Origin: Fulvivirga marina
GTDB taxonomy: Bacteria > Bacteroidota > Bacteroidia > Cytophagales > Cyclobacteriaceae
NCBI RefSeq assembly: GCF_016775155.1
Contig: NZ_JAEUGD010000066.1
Coordinates: 842,833 to 906,832, forward strand
Length of the DNA: 64,000 nucleotides
Direction of reading: 5' to 3'
The translations under genes were made by a program, and so were the position numbers. Below, piece after piece: positions 39,611 to 48,363 of this stretch. How positions within the stretch are numbered: the first letter of the stretch is position 1; every line of letters starts with the position of its first letter. A model generated the notes under the pieces. It was given only the letters and a program-made list of their open reading frames with translations, ran no database searches and was not told the origin of the DNA.

Positions 39611-39796
39611 CTACTCAGCCTTTACTTTCACGACAAGCTTTACTTCCTTTCCTTTTTCACCATATGCATGGTTTGTTTTCGACATCCAATTCCCCTCAAA
39701 GGCACTTCTTCCCATAAAATGATCAGAACCGAATAAAGTATTATACCTGTCTCCTATCCGGTGAAATGGCCCGCTTCTTTGTCTTAAAAGTATCAT
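39611..39796 (-). pseudogene. Truncated tandem copy of Hsp20
   Basis: 61 codons. The first 42 (RQRSGPFHRIGDRYNTLFGS, then HFMGRSAFEGNW) match the N-terminus of the intact Hsp20 gene 134 bp upstream almost residue for residue. The alpha-crystallin core is deleted and the frame ends with GKEVKLVVKVKAE. It is a tandem duplicate that lost its central domain. Whether the short peptide is made is unknown. An inverted repeat CTTTATGT/ACATAAAG lies 28-51 bp upstream. Confidence 0.7.
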
Positions 39797-39929
39797 AATT
39801 ACGCAGCGTTAAGTTTGGTATTTCTTTATGTATATTAGAACATAAAGTTGCTCCGCATAGTTGCATGATAGAACGAGCGATACCATCATAGCCTCATTTA
39901 TATACATGCACCTGTCCTAATATAATAGA

Positions 39930-40361
39930 TCAGGACACCTCTATAGTTTTAGTCTTTTTACCGTTGATGGCCTGAGGTATCTCTAATCTGAGAATGCCAT
40001 TAATAAGCCTTGCTGATATTTTGCTTTGATCTATGTTAGGTTTTATATCTACCACCCGGCTAAATATTTGTGTTGGCACTTCCTTCTTAACATAGTTTGC
40101 CTTATCACTATCACCCTTTTTTTTGGCTGATATATAAAGTGCATCATTTTTTACTTCCAGGTTGATCTCATCTTTATTGAAACCTGGAATGGCTATTTCA
40201 AAAATAGTTACATCTCCCTGCTCCTTGACATTGGCTGGTGGTTTCACCATCCAACTGTCCTCAAAAGCACTTCTTCCCAAGAAATGATCAGAATCAAATA
40301 AAGTGGCATACCTGTCACCAATTCTATGGAAAGGGCCGGTTCTCTGCCTTAATAGTCCCAT
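39930..40361 (-). CDS. Small heat-shock protein, Hsp20 family
   Basis: 143 residues. The alpha-crystallin domain spans about 45-140: IFEIAIPGFNKDEINLEV, LYISAKK and the closing strand GILRLEIPQ, a variant of the conserved GVLxxxxP. The N-terminal 40 residues (RQRTGPFHRIGDRY) replace the usual variable arm. Such proteins are ATP-independent holdases in the cytoplasm. A TGA-N6-TCA box and a TAATTTTA -7-like element lie upstream, which places it with the uspA, CoA-transferase and cco units. Confidence 0.93.
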   Translation of the reverse strand: MGLLRQRTGPFHRIGDRYATLFDSDHFLGRSAFEDSWMVKPPANVKEQGDVTIFEIAIPGFNKDEINLEVKNDALYISAKKKGDSDKANYVKKEVPTQIFSRVVDIKPNIDQSKISARLINGILRLEIPQAINGKKTKTIEVS

Positions 40362-40384
40362 GGTAATTCAAATTTTGATTTACT

Positions 40385-40449
40385 TAAAATTACCTTTTCC
40401 AAAGGTTGAAATGAGAGACCTGCATCATGGTTGAGGATGATTTTGGTCA
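40385..40449 (-). promoter_or_regulatory. hsp20 promoter with CRP/FNR-type box (TGATTTTGGTCA, 40438-40449)
   Basis: Palindromic TGA-N6-TCA centred at 40443.5, 82 bp before the hsp20 start. A TAATTTTA element (40385-40392), one base from TAnnTTTG, begins 51.5 bp from the box centre. The uspA and cco promoters show the same box-to-element spacing to within 1 bp. Inference: class I activator site. Confidence 0.55.
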
Positions 40450-40574
40450 TGTCCCTAAACTCCACATGCTCTTAATCGCTAACTTGGAAGATGTTGAAAT
40501 AATTCAAATTTTCATCTTTACAGAAATGAGATCAATGTTGACAATTCTTGTCGTAAAATTCCAAAGCTTCCTGA

Positions 40575-40775
40575 TCAGAAATCTTTAATTAACAATAAGC
40601 CCTTGCAGACCTCATCGATCTGATCCAGTTTAACAAGCACCATTGCCCTGTTAAAATAGTAATCCAGCTGGGTCGGATCTTTTTCTATGGCCTTTGTAAA
40701 CTGATCGAGAGCTTTATCAAGTTTGCCTTCATGATAAAAATTAATGCCTCTTGTAAAGTTACTGACGGCATATGA
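40575..40775 (-). pseudogene. TPR protein remnant
   Basis: A minus-strand frame without a start codon reads NFTRGINFYHEGKLDKALDQ, then FTKAIEKDP and YYFNRAMVLVKLDQIDE: one and a half tetratricopeptide repeats, ending KDF-stop at 40575. Upstream the text continues in another frame (KCDCLNIPENKDHMPSV), so a frameshift separates the parts. A short intact TPR protein cannot be excluded, but no start codon fits. From 40362 to 40574 there is otherwise only the hsp20 promoter. Confidence 0.5.
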
Positions 40776-40820
40776 TCTTTATTTTCAGGTATGTTCAAGC
40801 AGTCACATTTTTCTAAACCT

Positions 40821-42026
40821 TCATTTTTTATTCCACCTCTCCTCACTATATTCATCATTTCTTGAGGCTACCTCTCTGCTTTTCATTATTATATGATCTT
40901 TATCAATATATTTACCTCTGTACCCCAATAGGTGAAACAAGTCTCTTGCAAAGAAACGAGCTATTTTTTTATTGACGGCCAGGGTATCCTTAAAAGGCGA
41001 GCCCCAACTGATACCTGGTAAAAGTGTAAGGAGTTTATCCAACCGCACTTTTCTAAATACAGTAGACAACGTCAGAAACACTTTAGGAATTTTCCTTATG
41101 CAAAAGAAACCGTCATCACCCTGGTTTTGGTACAGCGGCATAAATATCAGACTGGTCTTTTTAGCCGGCACTATTTTTCCATTGCTAAGCGCTAACTCGG
41201 TACCTTTCTTTACAGTTTGAAAATTTTTAAATCCGGCTTTCATTTTAAAAGACTCCTGCTCTTCAATCTGATAACGGTAGAAAATCTCATAAAACTCATC
41301 TCTATCTCCAGACAGCGCAGTCAGCTTCTGATAATGCTTATCAAATTCAATATCAGCAGGATTAATACATCCGGAAAACGCTAGCGACAAATAAATGAAA
41401 GATTCATGATTTTCAATTGCATCTAAAGCGTCGTGTTGCCCACCCTCATAGCCAAAAGCCACATACCCCAACTCATTAATATAGTTAAGTAACGGTCCTA
41501 CCAGATATTCCTCTATCCCCAATATGATCGGTAAAGGATATTGCGAAGTATACTTCCTATTCAGGATGGTATCATTTACTGTTAAAAACGGCTTGGTTTC
41601 ACACGAGGTGGTGTGAAGGTCCATAAAATAAAAAGGACCTTTCTCTGATTTTAGTATGTCCTTAATGGTATGGTATATGTCCAATTGCTGAAGGGAATCG
41701 TCATCATGGGCATATGGTCTTTCACTTAGAAGCTTATGGAGTATTTTTTTGGTCCATAGCCTGTTCAAATCATGATTGATATACCTCTCACCCTTTTGAA
41801 GAGCTGTAAGATTACCACTAAGTGCATAAATGCTGCCTCTTAACTTAACATTCTTCCTTCTTAATTCACCAAGCACATTGTACAAAGCAAATATACCAGA
41901 AGGCTCATTGCCGTGAATCCCAGCAGAAAAAACCAAAGTAGGCCCATGCATCTCTCCCCTGATATGACCGATAATACGATCAACCTCTATATATCGGGCC
42001 AGAGCTTTGCTATAAACCTTAACCAT
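40821..42026 (-). CDS. Succinylglutamate desuccinylase/aspartoacylase family zinc hydrolase
   Basis: 401 residues from the ATG at 42026 (a GTG four codons upstream is possible). Zinc ligands of the M14-like AstE/AspA family are visible: H38-x-x-E41 in GIHGNEPSG and a later His in MDLHTTS near 134, with the NHDLNR segment in between. The family removes acyl groups from N-acyl amino acids. This protein is longer than AstE (about 320) and has a poorly conserved C-terminal 120 residues. Its start overlaps the stop of the GCS2/CBS gene by 8 bp, so the two are translationally coupled and probably act in one pathway. Substrate unknown. Confidence 0.82.
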   Translation of the reverse strand: MVKVYSKALARYIEVDRIIGHIRGEMHGPTLVFSAGIHGNEPSGIFALYNVLGELRRKNVKLRGSIYALSGNLTALQKGERYINHDLNRLWTKKILHKLLSERPYAHDDDSLQQLDIYHTIKDILKSEKGPFYFMDLHTTSCETKPFLTVNDTILNRKYTSQYPLPIILGIEEYLVGPLLNYINELGYVAFGYEGGQHDALDAIENHESFIYLSLAFSGCINPADIEFDKHYQKLTALSGDRDEFYEIFYRYQIEEQESFKMKAGFKNFQTVKKGTELALSNGKIVPAKKTSLIFMPLYQNQGDDGFFCIRKIPKVFLTLSTVFRKVRLDKLLTLLPGISWGSPFKDTLAVNKKIARFFARDLFHLLGYRGKYIDKDHIIMKSREVASRNDEYSEERWNKK

Positions 42027-43884
42027 GGTCAAATGCACTTACATCCTTTAAAGTAACAATGCCTACCAAGTCTTCTCCACATACTACAGGCAAACATCCA
42101 ATTTGATTCTTCCTCATGATACGAATGGCATTATTTATATCTGTTTGGGGTTGCACTGTAATAACTTTTGTTTCCATTATATCTGCTACCGTTCGCTTAT
42201 CATCACTCTTTCTTTCTTTATTTACCAACATATGAGTCCAAGTAAGCAAACCGCTTAACCTCCCTCGATTATCAGTTACAGGCATATGATGAATATTCTT
42301 CCATTCCATAATATTGATTGCCAGGTCAGCCGGGTCATTTTCATCAATTACAAACAATTGTGTAGACATAATGTGTTTCACCATACTGGCAGCTTCATGC
42401 ACCGGCCCTGAAACATTTAGTACCGGCCATTGAGCTACAGGAAAATCCTTATTTTGGTTATTGTGAATAGCCTTGGTTAATGCCAACAAGGCATCATCTG
42501 TTTTCATAAGTTTTCGCATATTCCTGTAGCTTCTTACCTGCCACTGTGCCCCTGTAAGCCTTGAAATTCGCTCGTCAATGACTTTAAGTAACTTCTCGAC
42601 ATCCTCTTTGTCTATCCCTTGCTCCAAAAGCCCTATATATGCCATGGGTAAAAGTTCTTTATTTAACAGGTCTCTTAAAAAAACATCTTCTCCCATCCAG
42701 TGCATTACAGATTCTTTTCCCGTTCTTGCTGCTTTAATAAAATTGGCTTTAACGTCACGGAAATCCATGTATGATGACATGTCATTGTATTTCTCCGGAC
42801 GCCCCATCATCAGTCCCGTCCAAAAAGCAAAATTTGCCATCTCATCCAATATAGTTGGGCCTGCAGGAAGGTACCTGTTTTCAATCCGTAAGTGTGCTTT
42901 ACCCTTAAAAACACCATAGCAGGGTCTGTTCCATCTATAAATGGAGCCGTTATGTAAGTTAATGGCTTCCAATTTTGGAGTTCTTCCTTTCTCCAACTCT
43001 GCCAGAGAATCCTTTTTAATGTCCTTGGCCAGGATTACCTTATAATTAGCAATATCATCCTTATAAATATTAGCGACTGACCCAAACTCCCAATGACTTC
43101 CAAAGGCGACCCTTGCCTGCTGATCTTTAAGTGCATAGGAAGAGGTTCTGGTATCCATGCTTTGCAAAAACAAAGCTATTCTAGTTTCACTCCATAGCTC
43201 ACGTCCCAACAATAGTGGAGAATTAGTGCAAAGCCCAAGAACCGGACCAGCTATAGCCTGCGCCCAATTGTAGCTATTAATATAATCCTTAGGACTGATT
43301 TGCAAATGCAACTGAAAACTAGTATTGCATGCTTCGAAAAGTACCGAATCGTGTGTAACAGCCAACTCGTCTACTCCCGTCATGTGCAATACAAAATCAG
43401 AATCGCGCTGAGTCCTTGTCATCTCATTAAGTGCCTTGTACCTTATACCTGGCGTTATAAACTCAAGGGTCAGCTCATCTTTGCTTATAGTTGGCAAAAT
43501 ACCTGTAACCAAAGTCTTGCTTTGGTGCTTTCTTGCAATGATGTCCGCCTTAGACATTAATGATTTTAGCTGATACTGCATTTGAGAAAAGCAGTCACCT
43601 GTAAGCTCTAAGGGATCGAGATTAATTTCGAGGTTATAACGGGCCAGTTCAGTAGTAAAATGCTCGTCATCCAACTCCTTAAGTATTATATCAGACTTGA
43701 CAGATGGCCTCCAGTTATTATCCACCAGACAAAACTCCTGTTCAGCACCTATCCTGACTATCCCCTTTTCAAAGCTATCCTTTTCAAGCATGATCTCCAG
43801 CGCCCTGATGTCACTCAGTAGGTGCCTGATAAATTTAGCCCTTATTTCACGGCTATCTGCCTTGGTTGCCAAATGATCTCCCAT
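42019..43884 (-). CDS. GCS2-type carboxylate-amine ligase fused to tandem CBS domains
   Basis: 621 residues. The first 480 are a glutamate-cysteine ligase of the GCS2 type (IGAEQEFCLVD near 45, LEINLDPLELTG near 105, HLQISPKDY, LRIENRYLPAGPT). The last 130 form two CBS motifs (IMSTQLFVIDENDPADLAI, then IMETKVITVQPQTDINNAI). GCS2 enzymes join Glu or a similar acid to an amine using ATP; CBS pairs sense adenine nucleotides, so activity may follow energy state (inference). It sits between uspA (65 bp) and the desuccinylase (8-bp overlap). True glutathione synthesis is not implied: no glutathione synthetase is near. Confidence 0.85.
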   Translation of the reverse strand: MGDHLATKADSREIRAKFIRHLLSDIRALEIMLEKDSFEKGIVRIGAEQEFCLVDNNWRPSVKSDIILKELDDEHFTTELARYNLEINLDPLELTGDCFSQMQYQLKSLMSKADIIARKHQSKTLVTGILPTISKDELTLEFITPGIRYKALNEMTRTQRDSDFVLHMTGVDELAVTHDSVLFEACNTSFQLHLQISPKDYINSYNWAQAIAGPVLGLCTNSPLLLGRELWSETRIALFLQSMDTRTSSYALKDQQARVAFGSHWEFGSVANIYKDDIANYKVILAKDIKKDSLAELEKGRTPKLEAINLHNGSIYRWNRPCYGVFKGKAHLRIENRYLPAGPTILDEMANFAFWTGLMMGRPEKYNDMSSYMDFRDVKANFIKAARTGKESVMHWMGEDVFLRDLLNKELLPMAYIGLLEQGIDKEDVEKLLKVIDERISRLTGAQWQVRSYRNMRKLMKTDDALLALTKAIHNNQNKDFPVAQWPVLNVSGPVHEAASMVKHIMSTQLFVIDENDPADLAINIMEWKNIHHMPVTDNRGRLSGLLTWTHMLVNKERKSDDKRTVADIMETKVITVQPQTDINNAIRIMRKNQIGCLPVVCGEDLVGIVTLKDVSAFDHG

Positions 43885-43949
43885 AATGATACATTTTAAA
43901 GATTTTGACCGGCTGGCTTCCTGAGTAAATTAAGGCCATAGGCAATATT

Positions 43950-44414
43950 CTAGCCTGAGCCAATGGCTGTTTCCTCTCTTACCTCCTTGGAGGGTATAAG
44001 CAATACCGGACAATTAAATCTTGCAAGTACACTTTCATCGCCATCCTCCCACCTCTCTTTTAAGCGCATCTTAATGTTCTCTGTTAGGACTATCAGGTCC
44101 ACATTATACTTTTCAATAGCCATGGCCAAACGATCATTAATAAAACCCACCTCTGCAAGGAATGTATGCCTGACCTGTTCAAATTCCGGGAAGCGCTTCT
44201 TTAGTTCTTCTATCCTTTTATTGGCGATTTCCTCTTGTTGCCTCTTTAGTGAGATCCTATTGGCACCAGCTTTATCATCGGTACCCGAAATCAATCTATA
44301 CGTATATAGTACGACTAATTCGCTTTGGTTGGATTGGGCAATATCCAAGGCAAATGACAGGGCATTAGCAGAGGACTCTGAGAAGTCAACCGGACAAATT
44401 ATACTTTTAAACAT
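43950..44414 (-). CDS. Universal stress protein, UspA family
   Basis: 154 residues from ATG 44414; the in-frame upstream extension is rejected because MFKSIICPVDFSESS is the normal N-terminus of the fold. The C-terminal nucleotide loop is of degenerate type (ARFNCPVLLIPS after a shortened glycine loop). First gene of the usp-GCS2/CBS-desuccinylase operon and divergent from the histidine kinase. Cytoplasmic stress protein; binding of ATP or AMP is not assured. Confidence 0.9.
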   Translation of the reverse strand: MFKSIICPVDFSESSANALSFALDIAQSNQSELVVLYTYRLISGTDDKAGANRISLKRQQEEIANKRIEELKKRFPEFEQVRHTFLAEVGFINDRLAMAIEKYNVDLIVLTENIKMRLKERWEDGDESVLARFNCPVLLIPSKEVREETAIGSG

Positions 44415-44448
44415 GGCTATTGATATAGATATCTCGTTTATTTTTGTA

Positions 44449-44514
44449 CTAAAGTAGCAAGCTGACCATTGTATCATCATGAATACCTGTCATGGGTATT
44501 ACTGATTTTTATCA
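44449..44514 (-). promoter_or_regulatory. uspA promoter with CRP/FNR-type box (TGATTTTTATCA, 44503-44514)
   Basis: TGA-N6-TCA centred at 44508.5, 94 bp before uspA. TACTTTAG (44449-44456), one base from TAnnTTTG, begins 52.5 bp from the box centre. The box also lies 48 bp before the GTG start chosen for the divergent kinase, so one site may serve both genes. A second inverted repeat, AATACC/GGTATT (44482-44500), lies between box and element. Confidence 0.55.
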
Positions 44515-44561
44515 TATTTTTAAATTCAAAAGAAATTGCTAGCATTAAACAAATTTTTAGG

Positions 44562-45836
44562 GTGACAAAAGAACATCAGGATACGTACAAATCAATATTT
44601 GAAGCCTGTGAAGAGGGAATTTTAGTAGTTAATAAAGGCGGCACAATAGTAATGGCCAATACGGCATGTAATAATCTGTTTGGGTATAAACCTGGCGAAA
44701 TGATAGGCCTGAAAGTAGAAGATCTGGTACCACCCAATGTAAAAATCTCTCATATAAAAGACCGTAAAAATTACGAAAAACACCCTTCACCACGCCAAAT
44801 GGGGAAAGGTCGTCATCTTTCCGGACACAAAAAAAATGGGGATGAATTTCCTGTCGAAATAAGCTTGAATCGGGCTCAGATTGACGGTATAGATCATACC
44901 GTAGCTTTCATAATAGACATTACAGAAAGAAAAAAAATAGAAGAAGCTCTTAAGAGAAGTGAGGAACAACTGATTGTATATGCAGCTGAACTAGAAAAAA
45001 GAGTAACACAGCGAACTAAAGAACTTGACTTCACCATAAGCAAGCTTGAAAGAACCAATGCCGAGCTTGAAGAGCAGGTTACTATTAGGAAAAAGGCTGA
45101 GGAAGAAACCCAATTAGCTCTGAGCCGGGAGCGGGAGCTCAATGAACTTAAGACAAGATTTGTATCTATGGCTTCTCATGAATTTCGAACTCCCCTAAGC
45201 ACCATACTTTCATCTGCCTCGCTTATTGAGCGATATGTTGATGTCGGAACGGAGGAAAAAAGACAGAAACATGTCGACAAAATAAAATCTTCGATAAGCA
45301 ACCTCACTGCTATACTCAATGACTTCCTTTCTGTATCCAAACTTGAGGAAGGCAGAGTAGAACTCCATAAGGAAGTCATTAACCTGAATGAGATGCTATT
45401 GGACATTATTGATGAGATGTCCGCAATAGCTAAAGAGGGGCAGGAGATCAAGTTGATTTTCGATAATGATCGATACTATTTATATTCGGACAAAAAAATA
45501 CTGAAAAATATACTGATCAACCTACTGAGTAATGCAATAAAATACTCTGAACCTGGTAAAACCGTAGATTTGATCGTTGAGGAAAAAAAGGAAGGAGTAT
45601 TGTTAAAAGTATCTGATAAAGGTATGGGTATCCCTGAACAAGAACAAAAACATATGTTTGAAAGATTCTTCAGGGCCTCAAATGCTACCAACATTCAGGG
45701 GACAGGGCTTGGACTGAATATTGTAAAAAAATATGTAGATATGCTGGAAGGTAGCATTTCATTTGCTAGCAAACTAGGAGCTGGAACTACAGTAAGTATT
45801 GATCTTCCAAATAATGAACCGGAGACCACTCCTTAA
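44562..45836 (+). CDS. PAS-domain sensor histidine kinase
   Basis: 424 residues from GTG 44562. An alternative TTG at 44469 would run through the regulatory box and add a hydrophobic leader (YLSWVLLIFIIFL), so membrane anchoring cannot be wholly excluded. PAS domain about 8-120 (FEACEEGILVVNKGG, HLSGHKKNGDEFPVEISL), coiled coil about 125-190, H-box MASHEFRTP with phosphoacceptor H206, N-box NLLSNAIKYS, and G-boxes DKGMGIP and GTGLGLN. No haem or Fe-S ligand is evident in the PAS. It is followed after 23 bp by the REC-CRP regulator, its likely partner. Confidence 0.92.
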   Translation: MTKEHQDTYKSIFEACEEGILVVNKGGTIVMANTACNNLFGYKPGEMIGLKVEDLVPPNVKISHIKDRKNYEKHPSPRQMGKGRHLSGHKKNGDEFPVEISLNRAQIDGIDHTVAFIIDITERKKIEEALKRSEEQLIVYAAELEKRVTQRTKELDFTISKLERTNAELEEQVTIRKKAEEETQLALSRERELNELKTRFVSMASHEFRTPLSTILSSASLIERYVDVGTEEKRQKHVDKIKSSISNLTAILNDFLSVSKLEEGRVELHKEVINLNEMLLDIIDEMSAIAKEGQEIKLIFDNDRYYLYSDKKILKNILINLLSNAIKYSEPGKTVDLIVEEKKEGVLLKVSDKGMGIPEQEQKHMFERFFRASNATNIQGTGLGLNIVKKYVDMLEGSISFASKLGAGTTVSIDLPNNEPETTP

Positions 45837-45859
45837 ATAATATTAAACTAACTGTGTAT

Positions 45860-46933
45860 ATGAAAAAGATACTGATCATAGAAGATAACAAAGAGATCCG
45901 GGAAAATATCGCCGAAATTCTTGAACTGGACGGATATGAAACCATTCAGGCTGGAAATGGCAAGGAAGGGGTACAAAAAGCCCTGGAGGAAATGCCTGAC
46001 CTCATCGTCTGTGATATTATGATGCCCGAGCTAGATGGGTATGGTGTTCTTCACATCCTCGCCAAAAAAGAAGAAACTGCAAGCATACCCTTTATATTCC
46101 TTACAGCTAAAGCCGAAAGAAGCGATGTAAGAAAGGGTATGAAACTGGGTGCTGATGATTACCTGACTAAGCCTTTTGAAGATACTGAGCTTTTGGATGC
46201 TATTGAAATAAGGTTTAAAAAGGCCGAGGTACTCAAGAAGAATTACAATGGCAGCACCGAAGGTTTTAATGAATTCATCAAGGATGCAAAAGACCTGCAC
46301 GACCTCTCTCATCTACATGCCGACAAAAAACCCCGCCCTTACAAGAAAAAACATGACATCTACCGCGAAGGTGAGTATGCCAACTATATGTATTTTGTTG
46401 CCTCAGGAAAAGTTAAAAGCATACGTACTAATGAAGATGGCAAGGAGCTTATCACCGGTATTTATACTGAGGGTGACTTTTTCGGTTATGAAGCCTTGCT
46501 TGAGAGTAAAGAACACGCGGATAGTGCTGAAACCATGGAGAAATCAGAGATTGTATTCATTCCTGCCGAGGAATTTTATGAACTGATCTATACCAATAGA
46601 GAGGTCTCCAAAAAGTTTATTGAAATGCTATCTAACAAAGTTTCTGAAAAAGAGTCAAAACTACTGAACCTCGCCTATAACTCGGTACGCCAGCGTACTG
46701 CCGAGGCGCTGATCACGGTAAGTGAAAAGTTTAACCCTGATAATGTAGAAAGCTTTGAGTTGAGTGTATCCCGTGATGATCTGGCTAATATCGTTGGTAC
46801 TGCCACAGAATCTGTCATAAGGGTAATTTCAGATTTGAAGGAAGAAGGTATACTCGAAACACGATCTGGTAAAATAGTGATTCTCCGAAAGGATAAACTT
46901 CAGCAGATTCAGAGGTGGCACTTTGCCAAGTAG
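45860..46933 (+). CDS. Response regulator with REC, cNMP-binding and CRP-type HTH domains
   Basis: 358 codons including stop, from ATG 45860 (a GTG two codons upstream is less likely). REC domain 1-120 with acidic pocket IIEDN, phosphoacceptor D52 in CDIMMPE, and conserved Lys in YLTKPFE. A CRP/FNR cyclic-nucleotide-type barrel follows (about 145-255: YREGEYANYMYFVASGKVKS, EGDFFGYEALL). The C-terminal HTH is SRDDLANIVGTATESVIRVI. No N-terminal Fe-S Cys cluster is present, so oxygen would be sensed through the kinase, not as in FNR. The HTH belongs to the family that reads TGA-N6-TCA half-sites, which occur upstream of hsp20, uspA, the CoA-transferase and ccoNO. Confidence 0.93.
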   Translation: MKKILIIEDNKEIRENIAEILELDGYETIQAGNGKEGVQKALEEMPDLIVCDIMMPELDGYGVLHILAKKEETASIPFIFLTAKAERSDVRKGMKLGADDYLTKPFEDTELLDAIEIRFKKAEVLKKNYNGSTEGFNEFIKDAKDLHDLSHLHADKKPRPYKKKHDIYREGEYANYMYFVASGKVKSIRTNEDGKELITGIYTEGDFFGYEALLESKEHADSAETMEKSEIVFIPAEEFYELIYTNREVSKKFIEMLSNKVSEKESKLLNLAYNSVRQRTAEALITVSEKFNPDNVESFELSVSRDDLANIVGTATESVIRVISDLKEEGILETRSGKIVILRKDKLQQIQRWHFAK

Positions 46934-46966
46934 AAGTAAAAAACTAAAAGCCCCGTAATTTGAACT

Positions 46967-47006
46967 GCACCCCAAAAGTTAGACATAACCTTTGGGGTGC
47001 TTTTTT
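46967..47006. terminator. Rho-independent terminator, probably bidirectional
   Basis: Stem GCACCCCAAAAGTT (46967-46980) pairs with AACCTTTGGGGTGC (46987-47000) with one mismatch and a 6-base loop, followed by six T on the plus strand. It ends the kinase-regulator operon and faces the convergent CoA-transferase stop at 47036. The ACCCCAAAAGTT text resembles terminal repeats of some IS3-family elements. Confidence 0.85.
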
Positions 47007-47035
47007 AGTCTATATTAATACCTCAATCCAAAAAA

Positions 47036-48319
47036 TTAAACCTTAGCCATAAACCGGTCATAAGCCGCTCGCTCCAGTTCCTCTCTATGATCCGGGTGGG
47101 CGATAGATATCAGAGCCTGAGCTCTCTGCTTTAGATTTTTCCCAAAAAGATCAACCACTCCATATTCTGTAACAATATAATGAACGTGTGCTCTGGTAGT
47201 AGTTACCCCTGCACCCTGTTTTAGAAATGGAACAATCTTAGAAATACCTTTAGAAGTTACAGATGGTAAAGCTATAATGGCCTTGCCTCCGGGGGACAAA
47301 GATGCTCCACGGATAAAGTCCATCTGCCCCCCAACACCAGAATACTGGTACTTACCAATGGTATCAGCACAAACCTGACCGGTAAGATCTATTTCTATAG
47401 CACTGTTAATGGCCGTTACTTTCGGGTTTTGCCTGATTAGCGCTGTATCATTGGTATAAGCCGCTTCCTTCATATGAACAAGAGGATTGTCGTCCATAAA
47501 ATTGTACAACTTTTGAGAACCTACCGCAAAACAACTTACAACCTTGTTTGGCTTTACCTTCTTTTCTTCTCCCGTAATTACACCTGATTCCACAAGGGGT
47601 AAGATTCCGTCAGAAAACATTTCCGTATGAATACCTAACCTTCGGTGATTTTTTAAATTTGCCAAAACCACGTTAGGAATAGCACCAATACCCATCTGCA
47701 AAGTGGCTCCATTCTCTACCAGACCGGCCACATGTTGTCCTATGAGCCTTTCCTGTTCATTTGGCTCTGCTATGGCTGAGGTGTATATAGGCAAGTTTAC
47801 ATCAATAGCACAGTGGATTTTACTTACATGAATTATCCCATCTCCATGTGTTCGGGGCACCATAGGATTTATTTGAGCTATAACGGTCTTGGCAGATTCA
47901 ATGGCAGGAATAGCTACATCAATTGAGGTACCCAATGAACAAAAACCATGTTTATCCGGCATTGAAACCTGGATGAATGCCACATCAAGAGGTAGAATAT
48001 TTTGTCTGAACAACAAGTGTACTTCACTGAGGAATATAGGAATGTAATCTCCATTTCCTGCGTTAACAGCTTCTCTTACATTACCTCCTACAAAGCAGCT
48101 ATTAACCCTGAACGACTGGCAATAAGGCTCTTGGGCATAAAGTGCTTTCCCCTCTGTATGTAGATGAAGTAGTTCCACATTTTCCAGTTCCTGATAGCGA
48201 TTGCATAACGCCTCAACCAAAACAGTTGGCGTCATGGCTGCGCCCTGAATAAAGACTCTGTTACCTGATTTTATATTGGCCACTGCCTCCTCGGCAGATA
48301 CTATTTTTAAATCATTCAT
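47036..48319 (-). CDS. Acetyl-CoA hydrolase/4-hydroxybutyrate-type CoA-transferase
   Basis: 427 residues of the Cat1/Cat2 family. Visible signatures are LQMGIGAIPNVVLANL, YSGVGGQMDFIRGA and the C-terminal EYGVVDLFGKNLKQRAQAL, with HPDHREELE as usual close. Family members move CoA between acetyl-CoA and a short organic acid, often in fermentative or low-oxygen metabolism. Acid specificity is not readable. It is a single-gene unit with a TAGCTTTG -7 element and a TGA-N6-TCA box upstream, and it shares a terminator with the convergent regulator. Confidence 0.9.
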   Translation of the reverse strand: MNDLKIVSAEEAVANIKSGNRVFIQGAAMTPTVLVEALCNRYQELENVELLHLHTEGKALYAQEPYCQSFRVNSCFVGGNVREAVNAGNGDYIPIFLSEVHLLFRQNILPLDVAFIQVSMPDKHGFCSLGTSIDVAIPAIESAKTVIAQINPMVPRTHGDGIIHVSKIHCAIDVNLPIYTSAIAEPNEQERLIGQHVAGLVENGATLQMGIGAIPNVVLANLKNHRRLGIHTEMFSDGILPLVESGVITGEEKKVKPNKVVSCFAVGSQKLYNFMDDNPLVHMKEAAYTNDTALIRQNPKVTAINSAIEIDLTGQVCADTIGKYQYSGVGGQMDFIRGASLSPGGKAIIALPSVTSKGISKIVPFLKQGAGVTTTRAHVHYIVTEYGVVDLFGKNLKQRAQALISIAHPDHREELERAAYDRFMAKV

Positions 48320-48363
48320 AATTAACCTTATTTATGGTTCAATTGATCTCCTAATTGTTACTC

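Noticed and set aside
39824-39847. Inverted repeat CTTTATGT/ACATAAAG as a fifth CRP/FNR-type box
   Set aside because: It lacks the TGA-N6-TCA half-sites and precedes only the truncated Hsp20 copy.
42019-43884. GCS2/CBS gene as glutathione biosynthesis gshA
   Set aside because: GCS2 family members have varied substrates and there is no gshB nearby; the CBS fusion and deacylase partner point elsewhere.
44469-44561. N-terminal membrane extension of the histidine kinase
   Set aside because: It would start at TTG and read through the TGA-N6-TCA box; the PAS domain starts right after the later GTG. Kept only as an alternative.
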